A stretch of 64,000 nt of DNA from an uncultured Bacteroides sp. (GTDB lineage Bacteria > Bacteroidota > Bacteroidia > Bacteroidales > Bacteroidaceae), in assembly GCA_900556625.1 (NCBI GenBank), contig USPQ01000006.1:1-64000 (forward strand), written 5' to 3'. Positions within the stretch are counted from its first letter, which is position 1; every line of letters starts with the position of its first letter. Of this stretch, positions 8,790-18,108 are shown one piece after another. The notes beneath the pieces were generated by a model, which saw only the letters and a program-made list of their open reading frames with translations, had not been told where the DNA came from and made no database searches. A program made the translations under genes and the position numbers.

Positions 8790-9872
8790 ATGAAACAGGT
8801 ATTTACACGGGTTGCAGTAAAGGTCGGTAGCAATGTATTAACACGCCGAGATGGGACGCTGGACGTTACTCGTATGTCAGCGCTTGTTGATCAGATAGCA
8901 GAATTGCATAAATCGGGAGTGGAGATTATTCTCATTTCGTCAGGAGCGGTAGCGTCAGGACGTAGTGAAGTATCCCCACAAAAAAAACTCGACAGTGTAG
9001 ACCAACGTCAATTGTTTTCTGCAGTAGGACAGGCAAAGTTAATCAATCGTTATTATGAGCTTTTCCGCGAACATAATATTCCTGTCGGTCAGGTATTGAC
9101 TACAAAAGAAAGTTTTGGCACACGCCGCCATTATCTCAATCAGAAAAACTGTATGACAGTGATGCTTGCAAATGGAGTAATTCCGATTGTAAATGAAAAC
9201 GATACGATTTCTGTCAGTGAACTGATGTTCACCGATAATGATGAACTATCCGGACTCATTGCCTCGATGATGAATGTACAAGCATTGATTATCCTCAGCA
9301 ATATAAACGGAATTTATAATGGTTCTCCTTCAAATCCGGATTCTTCCGTCATTCGTGAGATTGAACATGGAAAAGATCTATCCAACTATATCCAAGCTTC
9401 CAAGTCCAGTTTCGGCCGAGGGGGGATGTTAACAAAGACCAATATAGCCCGCAAAGTAGCAGATGAAGGGATTACGGTAATTATCGCCAATGGGAAACGA
9501 GATAATATCCTGGTCGACCTGCTTCAACATCCGGATGAAACTCTCTGCACACGATTCATTCCTTCCAACGAACCGGTATCCAGCGTAAAAAAATGGATTG
9601 CCCACAGTGAGGGATTCGCAAAAGGTGAAATTCACATTAATAAGTGTGCTACCGAAATACTAAATTCTGAAAATGCAGTCAGTATTCTTCCGATCGGTAT
9701 TACACGTATTGAAGGAGAATTTGAAAAAGACGATATTGTGCGTATCATGGATTTTCAGGGAAATCAGGTAGGAATAGGGAAAGTAAATTGTGATGCTAGA
9801 CAAGCAAAGGAAGCTATAGGAAAACATGGTAAAAAAGCGGTAGTACATTACGACTATCTATACATTGAATAA
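8790..9872 (+). CDS. proB: Glutamate 5-kinase
   Basis: ProB phosphorylates L-glutamate to gamma-glutamyl phosphate, the first step of proline synthesis. An amino-acid-kinase domain (about residues 5-250) has KVGSNVLTRRDG, ISSGAVASG and the substrate motif NENDTIS; a C-terminal PUA domain (about 275-355) follows. The length is 360 residues from the ATG at 8790. The proA gene follows after 22 bases, as in many bacteria, so the labile product can be passed on. The proB-proA-argF' order groups proline and arginine synthesis. Confidence 0.96.
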   Translation: MKQVFTRVAVKVGSNVLTRRDGTLDVTRMSALVDQIAELHKSGVEIILISSGAVASGRSEVSPQKKLDSVDQRQLFSAVGQAKLINRYYELFREHNIPVGQVLTTKESFGTRRHYLNQKNCMTVMLANGVIPIVNENDTISVSELMFTDNDELSGLIASMMNVQALIILSNINGIYNGSPSNPDSSVIREIEHGKDLSNYIQASKSSFGRGGMLTKTNIARKVADEGITVIIANGKRDNILVDLLQHPDETLCTRFIPSNEPVSSVKKWIAHSEGFAKGEIHINKCATEILNSENAVSILPIGITRIEGEFEKDDIVRIMDFQGNQVGIGKVNCDARQAKEAIGKHGKKAVVHYDYLYIE

Positions 9873-9894
9873 TTAATCGAAAGAAAAAAAGTGT

Positions 9895-11148
9895 ATGGTT
9901 ACTAACTTAAACGAAACCTTCGCTGCCGTACAAGCAGCTAGCCGTGAATTGGCAATCCAGGATGACACAATAATCAATCAGATACTAAATGCAGTAGCTG
10001 ATGCAGCTATTGCAGAGACACCGTTTATTCTGGCAGAAAATGAAAAAGACCTCGCACGAATGGATAAGAATGATCCAAAGTATGACCGGTTGAAACTGAC
10101 AGAGGAACGTTTGAAAGACATTGCCACAGATACACGTAATGTTGCAACGCTTCCCTCTCCCTTAGGAAGGGTGTTGAAAGAGACCATACGCCCCAACGGA
10201 ATGAAACTGACCAAAATCAGCGTGCCTTTCGGAGCAATAGGAATCATCTACGAAGCACGACCTAATGTGAGTTTCGATGTATTCTCCCTTTGCCTGAAAA
10301 GCGGAAATGCCTGTGTATTGAAAGGAGGAAGCGACGCCGATTATTCCAACCGGGCCATTATCTGTGTTATTCACGAAGTACTAAAAGAATTCAATATCAA
10401 TCCACATATTGTCGAGCTACTCCCAGCCGATAGAGAAGCTACAACAGCATTGCTAAATGCAGTAGGTTATATCGATCTGGTTATCCCCAGAGGAAGTAGT
10501 AACCTTATCAATTTTGTACGCAACAATGCAAAAATCCCGGTCATTGAAACAGGGGCCGGTATTTGCCACACTTACTTTGATGAGTTTGGAGATGTAAGTA
10601 AAGGGGCAGATATTATTTATAATGCCAAAACACGCAGAGTCAGTGTATGTAATGCATTGGACTGTACTATCGTACATGAAAAAAGACTGGATAAGCTTCC
10701 TTTGCTTTGCGAAAAGTTAAAAGACAGCAATGTGATTATATATGCCGATCCGCGAGCCTATCAGGCATTAGACGGCCATTATCCTGCCGAACTTCTGCAA
10801 CCTGCAACGAAAGAAAGTTTCGGCACAGAGTTCTTAGACTATAAAATGGCGGTTAAAACAGTGAAGAGTTTTGAAGATGCTTTGAGGCATATCCAAGAAA
10901 ACAGTTCCAGACACAGCGAATGCATCGTCACAGAGAACAAGGAACGTGCAGCGTTGTTTACTAAAATAGTAGATGCTGCTTGTATATATACTAATGTCTC
11001 TACGGCCTTCACCGATGGAGCCCAATTCGGTTTGGGAGCAGAAATAGGTATCAGTACCCAGAAATTGCATGCACGTGGTCCCATGGGATTGGAAGAAATG
11101 ACCTCATATAAATGGGTCATTGAAGGAAATGGACAGACAAGATGGTAA
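9895..11148 (+). CDS. proA: Gamma-glutamyl phosphate reductase
   Basis: ProA reduces gamma-glutamyl phosphate with NADPH to glutamate semialdehyde in the proline pathway. It is an aldehyde-dehydrogenase-fold protein of 417 residues, the normal family length. Visible motifs are [14 protein letters not shown] near residue 120, [11 protein letters not shown] in the cofactor region, and the catalytic cysteine in [13 protein letters not shown]. The C-terminus contains [17 protein letters not shown], a ProA hallmark. It is co-directional with proB and likely in the same transcript. Confidence 0.97.
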   Translation: MVTNLNETFAAVQAASRELAIQDDTIINQILNAVADAAIAETPFILAENEKDLARMDKNDPKYDRLKLTEERLKDIATDTRNVATLPSPLGRVLKETIRPNGMKLTKISVPFGAIGIIYEARPNVSFDVFSLCLKSGNACVLKGGSDADYSNRAIICVIHEVLKEFNINPHIVELLPADREATTALLNAVGYIDLVIPRGSSNLINFVRNNAKIPVIETGAGICHTYFDEFGDVSKGADIIYNAKTRRVSVCNALDCTIVHEKRLDKLPLLCEKLKDSNVIIYADPRAYQALDGHYPAELLQPATKESFGTEFLDYKMAVKTVKSFEDALRHIQENSSRHSECIVTENKERAALFTKIVDAACIYTNVSTAFTDGAQFGLGAEIGISTQKLHARGPMGLEEMTSYKWVIEGNGQTRW

Positions 11149-11232
11149 TATGTATGTAATAGTGAACTATAAACTGTGAATAGCAAACAGTTGAAAGATA
11201 AATCGTATAATAACGAATTAATTATAGAAAAC

Positions 11233-12186
11233 ATGAAGAAATTTACTTGTGTACAGGACATCGGCGATTTAAAATCAGCCCTTGCAGAAGCATTTGAAAT
11301 CAAAAAAGACCGCTTCAAGTATGTAGAATTAGGACGTAACAAGACATTAATGATGATCTTCTTCAATTCCAGTCTACGTACACGCCTCAGCACACAGAAG
11401 GCCGCTTTAAATCTGGGAATGAACGTAATGGTGTTGGACATCAACCAGGGTGCATGGAAACTGGAAACAGAACGCGGTGTTATCATGGACGGCGACAAAC
11501 CCGAACATTTACTGGAAGCCATCCCCGTCATGGGATGTTACTGCGATATAATCGGAGTACGCTCTTTTGCACGCTTCGAGAATCGTGATTTCGATTATCA
11601 GGAAACGATTCTGAATCAATTTATCCAGTATTCGGGACGCCCCGTATTCTCTATGGAAGCAGCAACCCGCCATCCGTTGCAAAGTTTCGCAGACTTGATC
11701 ACCATCGAAGAATACAAAAAAACTGTACGTCCGAAAGTGGTTATGACTTGGGCTCCGCATCCGCGTCCATTACCACAGGCTGTTCCCAACTCATTTGCCG
11801 AATGGATGAACGCCACCGACTATGATTTCGTCATTACTCATCCCGAAGGCTATGAACTGGCTCCACAATTTGTAGGAAATGCCAAGGTGGAATACGACCA
11901 AATGAAGGCTTTCGAAGGAGCCGACTTTATATATGCCAAGAACTGGGCAGCCTATGCAGGCGACAATTACGGACAGATATTGAGTAAAGACCGAGAATGG
12001 ACTGTCAGCGACCGACAAATGGAGGTGACTAATAACGCTTTCTTCATGCACTGTCTTCCTGTACGCAGAAACATGATTGTGACGGATGACGTTATCGAAA
12101 GTCCACAATCTATCGTTATCCCGGAAGCTGCTAACCGTGAGATCTCAGCGACAGTCGTTTTAAAGAAATTACTTGAAAGTCTATAA
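11233..12186 (+). CDS. argF': N-succinylornithine carbamoyltransferase
   Basis: This enzyme transfers the carbamoyl group of carbamoyl phosphate to N-succinylornithine in the Bacteroides version of arginine synthesis. From the ATG at 11233 the protein is 317 residues; a GTG at 11176 would add 19 residues not expected in the family. The carbamoyl-phosphate loop reads SSLRTR (residues 46-51) and the late MHCLPVRR motif is present. Pro90 sits in GDKPEHLLEAI; in the B. fragilis enzyme this proline is the residue described as selecting succinylated rather than acetylated ornithine. The sequence therefore supports the succinyl form. It lies downstream of proBA. Confidence 0.93.
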   Translation: MKKFTCVQDIGDLKSALAEAFEIKKDRFKYVELGRNKTLMMIFFNSSLRTRLSTQKAALNLGMNVMVLDINQGAWKLETERGVIMDGDKPEHLLEAIPVMGCYCDIIGVRSFARFENRDFDYQETILNQFIQYSGRPVFSMEAATRHPLQSFADLITIEEYKKTVRPKVVMTWAPHPRPLPQAVPNSFAEWMNATDYDFVITHPEGYELAPQFVGNAKVEYDQMKAFEGADFIYAKNWAAYAGDNYGQILSKDREWTVSDRQMEVTNNAFFMHCLPVRRNMIVTDDVIESPQSIVIPEAANREISATVVLKKLLESL

Positions 12187-12190
12187 CATC

Positions 12191-12895
12191 ATGTTCAAAA
12201 GTAAACTAATAATCATATTGCTATGCCTGTGCGTTGTTGCAGGCATAGCAGATGCCCAAGAAAAAAAGTCTCAAGTAATACAGTCAGAACCACAATTAGA
12301 AGACATCTATAATGTACTGGAAGCTATGGACATTCACATGTTCCGTTTTGAATTAAAAGAGTTTCTGAACAAAGTATATACGGTCACTGCCTACATGGAT
12401 GAGTATGAAAATGGAAAATCCCCCAAACAAGTGCATAATATCAGACTCGGGAAAAACATTCAGTCTTTAAATGCAGTACCAGAAGAACATCGTCAAGCTT
12501 TCCGGGAAATAAAACATATTCCGGAAGGCAAGAACGAATGGGAGAATATCAAAGAGATGTCAATATATCTTAGAAAGTCCAATGATTCGACTTCAGTTTG
12601 CACTATTAATGTACCGGGAACGATGAAAGGTGGTGCACTATTAAAATTACAGGCAATAGAAAAATACCACTCTTATATTTATTACCCGCGCCTATTTAAA
12701 TTTCAGCCTATACAAGACACAGACCATTTGAAAATTCCTTTAATTTTATATGGTTCCGCTTGGCTGGACAAGCAACATGACATCATCCGATTTTGTGGAG
12801 AAAGAGAAATTGATCCGGAAATGAAAGCAGAAATCCTTAAAGACATACCCCATTATTTTGTAATAGGAATAGAGCTTAAAGCTGAGAAAGAGTGA
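12191..12895 (+). CDS. Exported protein of unknown function
   Basis: A 234-residue protein starting at ATG 12191, chosen because the signal peptide (MFKSKLIIILLCLCVVAG, cleaved near ADAQ) begins there; an upstream in-frame ATG at 12173 would lie inside argF'. The mature part is mixed alpha/beta, with a helical segment LEDIYNVLEAMDIHMFRFELK, then several beta-strands, and no recognised catalytic motif. It may be periplasmic or surface. It starts four bases after argF' and may be in that transcript, although no functional link is evident. Family not recognised with confidence. Confidence 0.7.
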   Translation: MFKSKLIIILLCLCVVAGIADAQEKKSQVIQSEPQLEDIYNVLEAMDIHMFRFELKEFLNKVYTVTAYMDEYENGKSPKQVHNIRLGKNIQSLNAVPEEHRQAFREIKHIPEGKNEWENIKEMSIYLRKSNDSTSVCTINVPGTMKGGALLKLQAIEKYHSYIYYPRLFKFQPIQDTDHLKIPLILYGSAWLDKQHDIIRFCGEREIDPEMKAEILKDIPHYFVIGIELKAEKE

Positions 12896-12907
12896 TCAAC
12901 TTTTTAT

Positions 12908-12989
12908 TTTTAGACATGGACTAAACGAATAGACAATTCTCTATTAATATCACCGCCACACCGTCAAACCAATTAATCCATGTCTAAAA
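12908..12989. terminator. Perfect 13-bp inverted repeat with long loop between convergent genes
   Basis: TTTTAGACATGGA (12908-12920) is exactly complementary to TCCATGTCTAAAA (12977-12989). The loop is 56 nt. The arms start or end with T or A runs on both strands, so it can end transcripts arriving from either side (exported protein gene from the left, rhodanese operon from the right). Confidence 0.6.
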
Positions 12990-13011
12990 CCTATATTTTT
13001 CACCACATCGA

Positions 13012-13407
13012 CTAATGCTCAATCTCCTTGCCTGCCTCCTGCCAAGAATTGAATCCCTTATCAAGTTCAAAGACCTTATACCCTTTCTCACTCAGAATAT
13101 TCGCAGCCTTTTTGCTCCGCTTGCCGCTACGGCAATACACAGCTACCGGTTTATCTTTTTGCAACAGCGAATCTGCCATTGAAGCAAAAGAATCATCCAT
13201 TACATTGATATTGATTGTCTTTGCAATATGTCCTTCCGAATACTCTGCCAAAGTACGGACATCCAAACGCTGTATATCCTCATTCTGAATGAGGTTATCA
13301 AAATCATCCACGTTCATAGACTTGAAATCTCCTTTCTGCTGACAAGAGAAAAGAGAAGAGAGAAATAAAAATAATCCCACAGCTAGTTGATTCATTTTAA
13401 ACATCAT
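13012..13407 (-). CDS. Rhodanese-domain lipoprotein
   Basis: A 131-residue protein with a lipoprotein signal (LFLFLSSLFSC, Cys22) and a single rhodanese domain (about residues 33-128). The active-site cysteine is Cys92 in VAVYCRSGKRSKKAA, followed by the expected phosphate-cradle loop. Such domains carry sulfur as a persulfide or act in thiol redox; here it would face the periplasm or be membrane-anchored. Several in-frame Met codons (1, 2, 5) make the exact start uncertain. It is the last gene of a leftward operon, 10 bases after the NigD-like gene. Confidence 0.88.
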   Translation of the reverse strand: MMFKMNQLAVGLFLFLSSLFSCQQKGDFKSMNVDDFDNLIQNEDIQRLDVRTLAEYSEGHIAKTININVMDDSFASMADSLLQKDKPVAVYCRSGKRSKKAANILSEKGYKVFELDKGFNSWQEAGKEIEH

Positions 13408-13417
13408 ACTCTATTAT

Positions 13418-14125
13418 TCAATTCTTATCCGGAACATATTCAAATCCGGGGTTACAGTACTTACCAGATTCTATTGCAGTGCCGTCCTTATCATACGTAT
13501 AATATTTGAACTTAATCGTTATCTTTTGACCGGGATTCTCTGCATCCGCATATTTATCCAAAGGAACAGAGAGATAAGCACGACGATTATAGTACTCCTC
13601 ATCACCATTCGCATCATGGTACAATAACATATTTACAGTACCATTTGTTTCAAATTCGGACAAATCTTCCACTATGCCAAAAACATGCTGTTTACCACCA
13701 TTAACCTTGAGATTCAGAATCATATTCAGATAACCTCTTCCCAACCAGATACTGACAACATCTACCGGATCATGCTTTAACCCGTCTTTATAAGTTGGAT
13801 CATCTGCCGGTTTAGGTGTCGGCGTAACAAGAGATTGCAAAGAATAAATCACAGCTGTAGCCGTGTGCCCGTTCGAAAGCGTTTCATAATTACTCATTAC
13901 ACGCCTGGAAGTATTTGGCGAAATAGCAGAACCCGTACGATCTTTAGATACAGTCAACGCTTCCCCATTATCAGGTATCAACGTCTGTATACTACCATCC
14001 GTTCCAGCCTTCACTGTTACAAATTCCAATTTAACCGACGGATAATAATAATCATCCTCCCCACAAGCGGACATCAGCAAAAGTAATCCCCAAAACCAGA
14101 CTATATGTAACTTTCTTATTCTCAT
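13418..14125 (-). CDS. NigD-like lipoprotein
   Basis: A 235-residue lipoprotein (LLLLMSACGEDD lipobox, acidic residues after the Cys suggesting outer-membrane or surface location). The two-domain layout, an N-terminal OB-like part with TVKAGTDGSIQTLIPDNG and a C-terminal beta-sandwich with KITIKFKYYTYD, is that of the NigD-like family named after a gene beside Prevotella bacteriocin genes. Function is unknown. I chose the ATG at 14125, which overlaps the acyltransferase stop as ATGA, over a GTG two codons upstream. Confidence 0.82.
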   Translation of the reverse strand: MRIRKLHIVWFWGLLLLMSACGEDDYYYPSVKLEFVTVKAGTDGSIQTLIPDNGEALTVSKDRTGSAISPNTSRRVMSNYETLSNGHTATAVIYSLQSLVTPTPKPADDPTYKDGLKHDPVDVVSIWLGRGYLNMILNLKVNGGKQHVFGIVEDLSEFETNGTVNMLLYHDANGDEEYYNRRAYLSVPLDKYADAENPGQKITIKFKYYTYDKDGTAIESGKYCNPGFEYVPDKN

Positions 14126-15270
14126 CGACACGCAGCTAAATGGTTTATTAATGGATTGGCATACATTAATAACAACTTCTCACGCAGAAAAGCTTCATCC
14201 TTATTAGGAATCTCTATTTTACCCAATTGTTGCTCAATATAGCCTACAAACTGTTGTTTCTCCTCCTGCGAATAAATCCCGGTAAACTCTGTCGTCCCAT
14301 TCAACCAGTCATAAGCGACGTAATTTCCCGGATACATCCGGTAATTACGATAAATTCTCTGATCAATACAAGCAGAAATAGCAGCAAACAACTCCGGTTT
14401 CGGTAACGAGCGGTCTATTTGTTCCAGTTCATCATTTATGCAAGCAGCAACTTGAAAATGCACCTTACCTTTATATCCGAAAAGCCCGGTTTGCATATTA
14501 ATCAAGTCGTCCTGTGTTGTTTTTTTATATCCTTCTATATCCCTTTTCAACTGAAATTCACGTGCTTTCAGGAAGTCGCAAGGATCATATTCGTATGAAA
14601 TGGCAAGCGGAGCAATATTCATTTCCTTCAAGCGATCTATCAAATCTCCTTCACCTCCCATTGCCAGCATTTTCAGGACACTATCTTGCGTGCGGTCATT
14701 AGAATCCTTCGCCCGTCCTTCACGCTGTGCAATCCAAATAGATTGATTTTTCTCTGCAATGGTATAATGCATATATCGGGACATCCGCGTCGAAGCCTCC
14801 AACATCTGGCGCATCGTAAGTGCCCGCTGAACAATAAAAGACTTGTTGACACGCACCAGCTTCTTTATCCAAGGATAAATAAGTAAGTTATCACCAATAG
14901 CAATCTCTACCGTATCCATTCCCTGATCGACCAACAGAATAGAAAGGAAGCCTGAATCCAAGATAATATCCCTGTGATTTGAAATATATGTATAGGCTTT
15001 CTTCTTATTCGGCAAAGCATTGTGATCTAATGTCAGTCCATTTGTATGTTCTTCCGCTATCTTCCATAAAATACCATAACAGAATGCTTTCTGGAAATCA
15101 AGTTTCGTCTTACACGTACGCATTTTCTGCGCCAGAAGTTCAAATGGAACGTTCGGTATAGCTCCGGTAGCAGCTTTCCGAAAAGCCGGATCGGCAATCA
15201 GTTCCTCAAAGATTTGAGGAAGCTCCTCATCATTATAAGGACGAATCTCATTAAACTCTGTCAGATCCAT
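14122..15270 (-). CDS. Putative 1-acylglycerol-3-phosphate acyltransferase family protein
   Basis: A 382-residue protein with a glycerol-3-phosphate acyltransferase-type core: NHRDIILDSGFL (His99) and REGRAKDSND about 70 residues later match the catalytic and substrate motifs of the PlsC/PlsB superfamily. The spacing from His99 to Asp105 is one residue longer than the classic HX4D, so Asp101 or a shifted Asp may act. It probably acylates a lysophospholipid or related lipid at the inner membrane. No clear transmembrane segment. It lies 8 bases after ddl and is translationally coupled to the NigD-like gene. Confidence 0.8.
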   Translation of the reverse strand: MDLTEFNEIRPYNDEELPQIFEELIADPAFRKAATGAIPNVPFELLAQKMRTCKTKLDFQKAFCYGILWKIAEEHTNGLTLDHNALPNKKKAYTYISNHRDIILDSGFLSILLVDQGMDTVEIAIGDNLLIYPWIKKLVRVNKSFIVQRALTMRQMLEASTRMSRYMHYTIAEKNQSIWIAQREGRAKDSNDRTQDSVLKMLAMGGEGDLIDRLKEMNIAPLAISYEYDPCDFLKAREFQLKRDIEGYKKTTQDDLINMQTGLFGYKGKVHFQVAACINDELEQIDRSLPKPELFAAISACIDQRIYRNYRMYPGNYVAYDWLNGTTEFTGIYSQEEKQQFVGYIEQQLGKIEIPNKDEAFLREKLLLMYANPLINHLAACR

Positions 15271-15278
15271 AACGGTAA

Positions 15279-16253
15279 TTAAAATTTATTTTCGATAATA
15301 TCAGTCATCACATCCTTTATCTCCAGACCGGCAGCACGTACTTGCTGGGGAATAAAACTTGTCGCAGTCATTCCCGGAGTGGTATTCACTTCAAGAAGAT
15401 TAATCTTTTCACCGGCTGTAACAATATAATCCACACGGATAATGCCGGAACAACCCAATATATCATAGATAGCCGAAGTCAACATCTGCACCCGGTCGGT
15501 CAGTTCGTCCGAAATGCGTGCAGGAGTTATCTCGTCTACCTGCCCATTATATTTAGCATCATAATCGAAAAACTCATTATGAGTCACTACTTCCGTAGGC
15601 GGAAAAACCACTGACTTTTCCTTGGTTTTATAACAACCGCAAGTCAATTCCGTACCTTCCATAAAAGCTTCCACAAGCACTTCTTCCGCCTCACCGAAAG
15701 CTTTAACAATAGCCGGTTGGATTTGTTCTTTCGTCTTCACCTTCGTAACTCCAAAACTGGAGCCACCCAGACTTGGTTTGATAAAGCAAGGCAAACCAAT
15801 CTTTTCCAAGACATCCTCGTCGGACACCGATTGTCCCTGACGCAATAACAATGATTCGGCAATACGCACTCCAAAGGCTTTCAGATATTGATTACAAGCG
15901 AACTTATCATAGGTAATGGCAGCAGCCAACACTCCACAACAAGAATACGGAATACGCATCATATCGAAATAACCTTGCAAACGTCCATCCTCACCCGGCG
16001 TACCGTGAATGGTGATATAAGCAAAATCGAACACAACCTTTTCCGTTCCGTTCATAAAACTAAAGTCATTTCTGTCTACCGGTACTTTATTTCCGTCCGG
16101 TAATTGTACCTCCCAGCGACGGCCCTCCATCTCTACGATGTACAAATTATACTTTTCCTTGTCAATAAAGGAGTAAATGCCCTGTGCACTACGCAGGGAA
16201 ACTACGATTTCAGAGGTATCCCCTCCTGCTACGATAGCAATGTTGCGTTTCAT
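15279..16253 (-). CDS. ddl: D-alanine--D-alanine ligase
   Basis: Ddl makes the D-Ala-D-Ala dipeptide of peptidoglycan using ATP. It is a 324-residue ATP-grasp protein: N-terminal IAIVAGGDTSE, central CFIKPSLGGSSFGVTKVK (ATP phosphate loop), EGTELTCGCYK, and C-terminal GIIRVDYIV...LLEVNTTPGMT with the magnesium ligands. Its start overlaps the rluD stop as ATGA, so the two are translationally coupled. The neighbours (PASTA protein, acyltransferase) are also envelope genes. Confidence 0.96.
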   Translation of the reverse strand: MKRNIAIVAGGDTSEIVVSLRSAQGIYSFIDKEKYNLYIVEMEGRRWEVQLPDGNKVPVDRNDFSFMNGTEKVVFDFAYITIHGTPGEDGRLQGYFDMMRIPYSCCGVLAAAITYDKFACNQYLKAFGVRIAESLLLRQGQSVSDEDVLEKIGLPCFIKPSLGGSSFGVTKVKTKEQIQPAIVKAFGEAEEVLVEAFMEGTELTCGCYKTKEKSVVFPPTEVVTHNEFFDYDAKYNGQVDEITPARISDELTDRVQMLTSAIYDILGCSGIIRVDYIVTAGEKINLLEVNTTPGMTATSFIPQQVRAAGLEIKDVMTDIIENKF

Positions 16254-17323
16254 TCTAATTCTCTATTACTTATATAGCCTCTCCACTTCTCGATAAGCCG
16301 GGTCATGTCATCCGGAAGTTCGGAAGTAAAATGCATCTCTTCACCAGTGACGGGATGCACAAACCCCAACGTCATAGCATGCAAAGCCTGTCGGGGACAA
16401 GTGTCAAAGCAATTATTTACAAACTGTTTGTACTTACTAAAATGAGTACCTTTCAATATCTCATGACCACCATAACGCTCGTCGTTAAACAGTACGTGCC
16501 CGATATGTTTCATGTGAACACGAATCTGATGAGTACGTCCGGTTTCAAGTATGCACTCCACCAAAGTGACATATCCCAACCGTTCCAATACCCGATAATG
16601 AGTTACGGCATGTTTTCCTACTGCCGGGTCGGACATCACCGCCATTTGCATCCGGTCCTTCGGATTACGGGCAATGTTACCGACAATCGTTCCTTCATCC
16701 TGTTCCACAGTTCCCCACACCAAAGCACGGTACTTGCGTTTGGTTGTCTTATTAAAGAACTGCAATCCCAGATTTGTTTTAGCATCCGGTGTTTTGGCAA
16801 TCACCAGCAACCCGGAAGTATCTTTATCAATCCGATGAACAAGCCCGACGTGAGGGTCATTAGCATCATAATCAGGCACATCTTTCATGTGCCAGGCCAG
16901 TGCATTCACCAAAGTGCCGTGATAGTTTCCGTGTCCCGGATGTACTACCAGCCCTGCAGGCTTATTCACAACCATTACATACTTATCTTCATATACGATA
17001 TTAAGAGGAATATCTTCAGGAATAATTTCATTTTCATAACGCGGACGATCCATTACCACAGTAATGACATCCAACGGCTTCACCTTATAGCTACTCTTCA
17101 CCGGCTTGCCGTTAGCCATAACGAATCCGTCTTCGGCAGCCTTCTGAATACGGTTACGCGAAGCGTTGACAATACGTTCGAATAGATATTTGTCGACTCT
17201 GACCATCGCCTGCCCCTTATCTACCACTACACGGAAGTGTTCGTAGAGTTGCGATTCGTCACCGACAGGTTCTATATCATCCAAGTCATTTTCCAATTCA
17301 TCAGGAAGTTCTTCCTCTATCAT
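16250..17323 (-). CDS. rluD: RluD-type ribosomal large subunit pseudouridine synthase
   Basis: A pseudouridine synthase of the RluA/RluD family that modifies 23S rRNA. An acidic N-terminal extension (about 25 residues) precedes an S4 RNA-binding domain (about residues 33-100). The catalytic domain contains GLVHRIDKDTSGLLVIAK, where the Asp of HRIDKDTSG is the catalytic residue, and the late GRTHQIRVH motif. I use the ATG at 17323 (357 residues); the longer frame starts at TTG 17359 inside the preceding gene. The rluD-ddl coupling recurs in Bacteroides. Confidence 0.94.
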   Translation of the reverse strand: MIEEELPDELENDLDDIEPVGDESQLYEHFRVVVDKGQAMVRVDKYLFERIVNASRNRIQKAAEDGFVMANGKPVKSSYKVKPLDVITVVMDRPRYENEIIPEDIPLNIVYEDKYVMVVNKPAGLVVHPGHGNYHGTLVNALAWHMKDVPDYDANDPHVGLVHRIDKDTSGLLVIAKTPDAKTNLGLQFFNKTTKRKYRALVWGTVEQDEGTIVGNIARNPKDRMQMAVMSDPAVGKHAVTHYRVLERLGYVTLVECILETGRTHQIRVHMKHIGHVLFNDERYGGHEILKGTHFSKYKQFVNNCFDTCPRQALHAMTLGFVHPVTGEEMHFTSELPDDMTRLIEKWRGYISNRELE

Positions 17324-17349
17324 GCGAGTCTGTTTCTGTTGTTTATCAA

Positions 17350-18000
17350 TTAAAACCAACTATCATCTTGTGTGGATGATGATTCTGACGCCACCGGCTC
17401 TTCCGTGTCTAGATCGATATCAATAGAATCTTCTTCCACTGTATCACCGGCTCCATCTCCTACCATTAATGTCAAGGAGGCTCCCATAGGGATTTTCTCC
17501 CCTGCCGTTAATTGGCGTCCCTGATATTTCACACCATACACCCAGTCTTTCTCTCCATTGACCAACTGTACTTCGTTCAATTTAAACCCGGCACTCAGCA
17601 ACTTAGCCTGTGCTTGGCGAAGCGAACTGTTATCAGCAACATCCGGAATCACACGCAACGGCACATCCAAGGTATTAACCGTCAGATAGACCGTACGTCC
17701 TTCTTTAACTTTCTCACCGGCCCCCGGCTTCAGTTCAAGAATAATTCCTGCCGCTTTATCCTTAACATACTTAGTATCCGAGATCACCGCCACCAATCCA
17801 CGATTGCGGAACATCTTTGCAGCCTCTTCCGTAGTCATACCTTTCACATCAGGCACAACCACAGTTTCTCCATGATGGGTGTACACATCCATCCATTTCA
17901 GCACACCGAATATCATTACTACTACTACCACAATCATGGCAACAATATTCAGCCAGAAAAATTTATTTGTTTTAAAAGAAAAGAATTCTTTAATAGTCAT
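17350..18000 (-). CDS. PASTA-domain membrane protein
   Basis: A 216-residue protein with an N-terminal transmembrane helix (about residues 17-37, IVAMIVVVVVMIFGVLKW) and two or three extracytoplasmic PASTA repeats (VVVPDVKGMTTEEAAK; LRVIPDVADNSSLRQAQAKLL; a degenerate third), ending in an acidic Ser-rich tail. PASTA domains bind peptidoglycan fragments or act in cell-wall enzymes and kinases; no kinase or transpeptidase domain is attached here. The ATG at 18000 is chosen over TTG 18036 because the -7 promoter box sits between them. It is the first gene of the leftward operon ending with the rhodanese gene. Confidence 0.9.
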   Translation of the reverse strand: MTIKEFFSFKTNKFFWLNIVAMIVVVVVMIFGVLKWMDVYTHHGETVVVPDVKGMTTEEAAKMFRNRGLVAVISDTKYVKDKAAGIILELKPGAGEKVKEGRTVYLTVNTLDVPLRVIPDVADNSSLRQAQAKLLSAGFKLNEVQLVNGEKDWVYGVKYQGRQLTAGEKIPMGASLTLMVGDGAGDTVEEDSIDIDLDTEEPVASESSSTQDDSWF

Positions 18001-18022
18001 ACGCTTTGCTGTTAATATGCGC

Positions 18023-18030
18023 CAAAGATA
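18023..18030 (-). promoter_or_regulatory. -7 promoter box (TATCTTTG) for the PASTA-rluD-ddl operon
   Basis: Read leftward the box is TATCTTTG, a full match to TAnnTTTG, 22 bases before the ATG at 18000. Confidence 0.75.
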
Positions 18031-18059
18031 CGACAAAATAGTTGAATTTTTGAATAGTA

Positions 18060-18108
18060 GGCAATGAAAAATGTCCTACCTCATGATGTTAGGACACTTA
18101 TCATTGCC
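18060..18108. other. Two-part hairpin upstream of the PASTA operon promoter
   Basis: GGCAATGA (18060-18067) pairs with TCATTGCC (18101-18108) and, inside it, TGTCCTA (18072-18078) pairs with TAGGACA (18090-18096), leaving a 4/4 internal loop and an 11-nt apical loop. It has no T-run on either strand. It lies 30 bases upstream of the -7 box, so it may be an operator or an RNA structure. The rest of the 18,109-18,309 gap shows only short frames. Confidence 0.5.

Noticed and set aside
10839..11531. Leftward frame of 230 codons
   Set aside because: Spans the ends of proA and argF' on the opposite strand; both of those genes are complete and conserved.
16331..17185. Rightward frame of 284 codons
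   Set aside because: Lies entirely antisense to rluD, whose catalytic motifs are intact; the antisense translation shows no domain.
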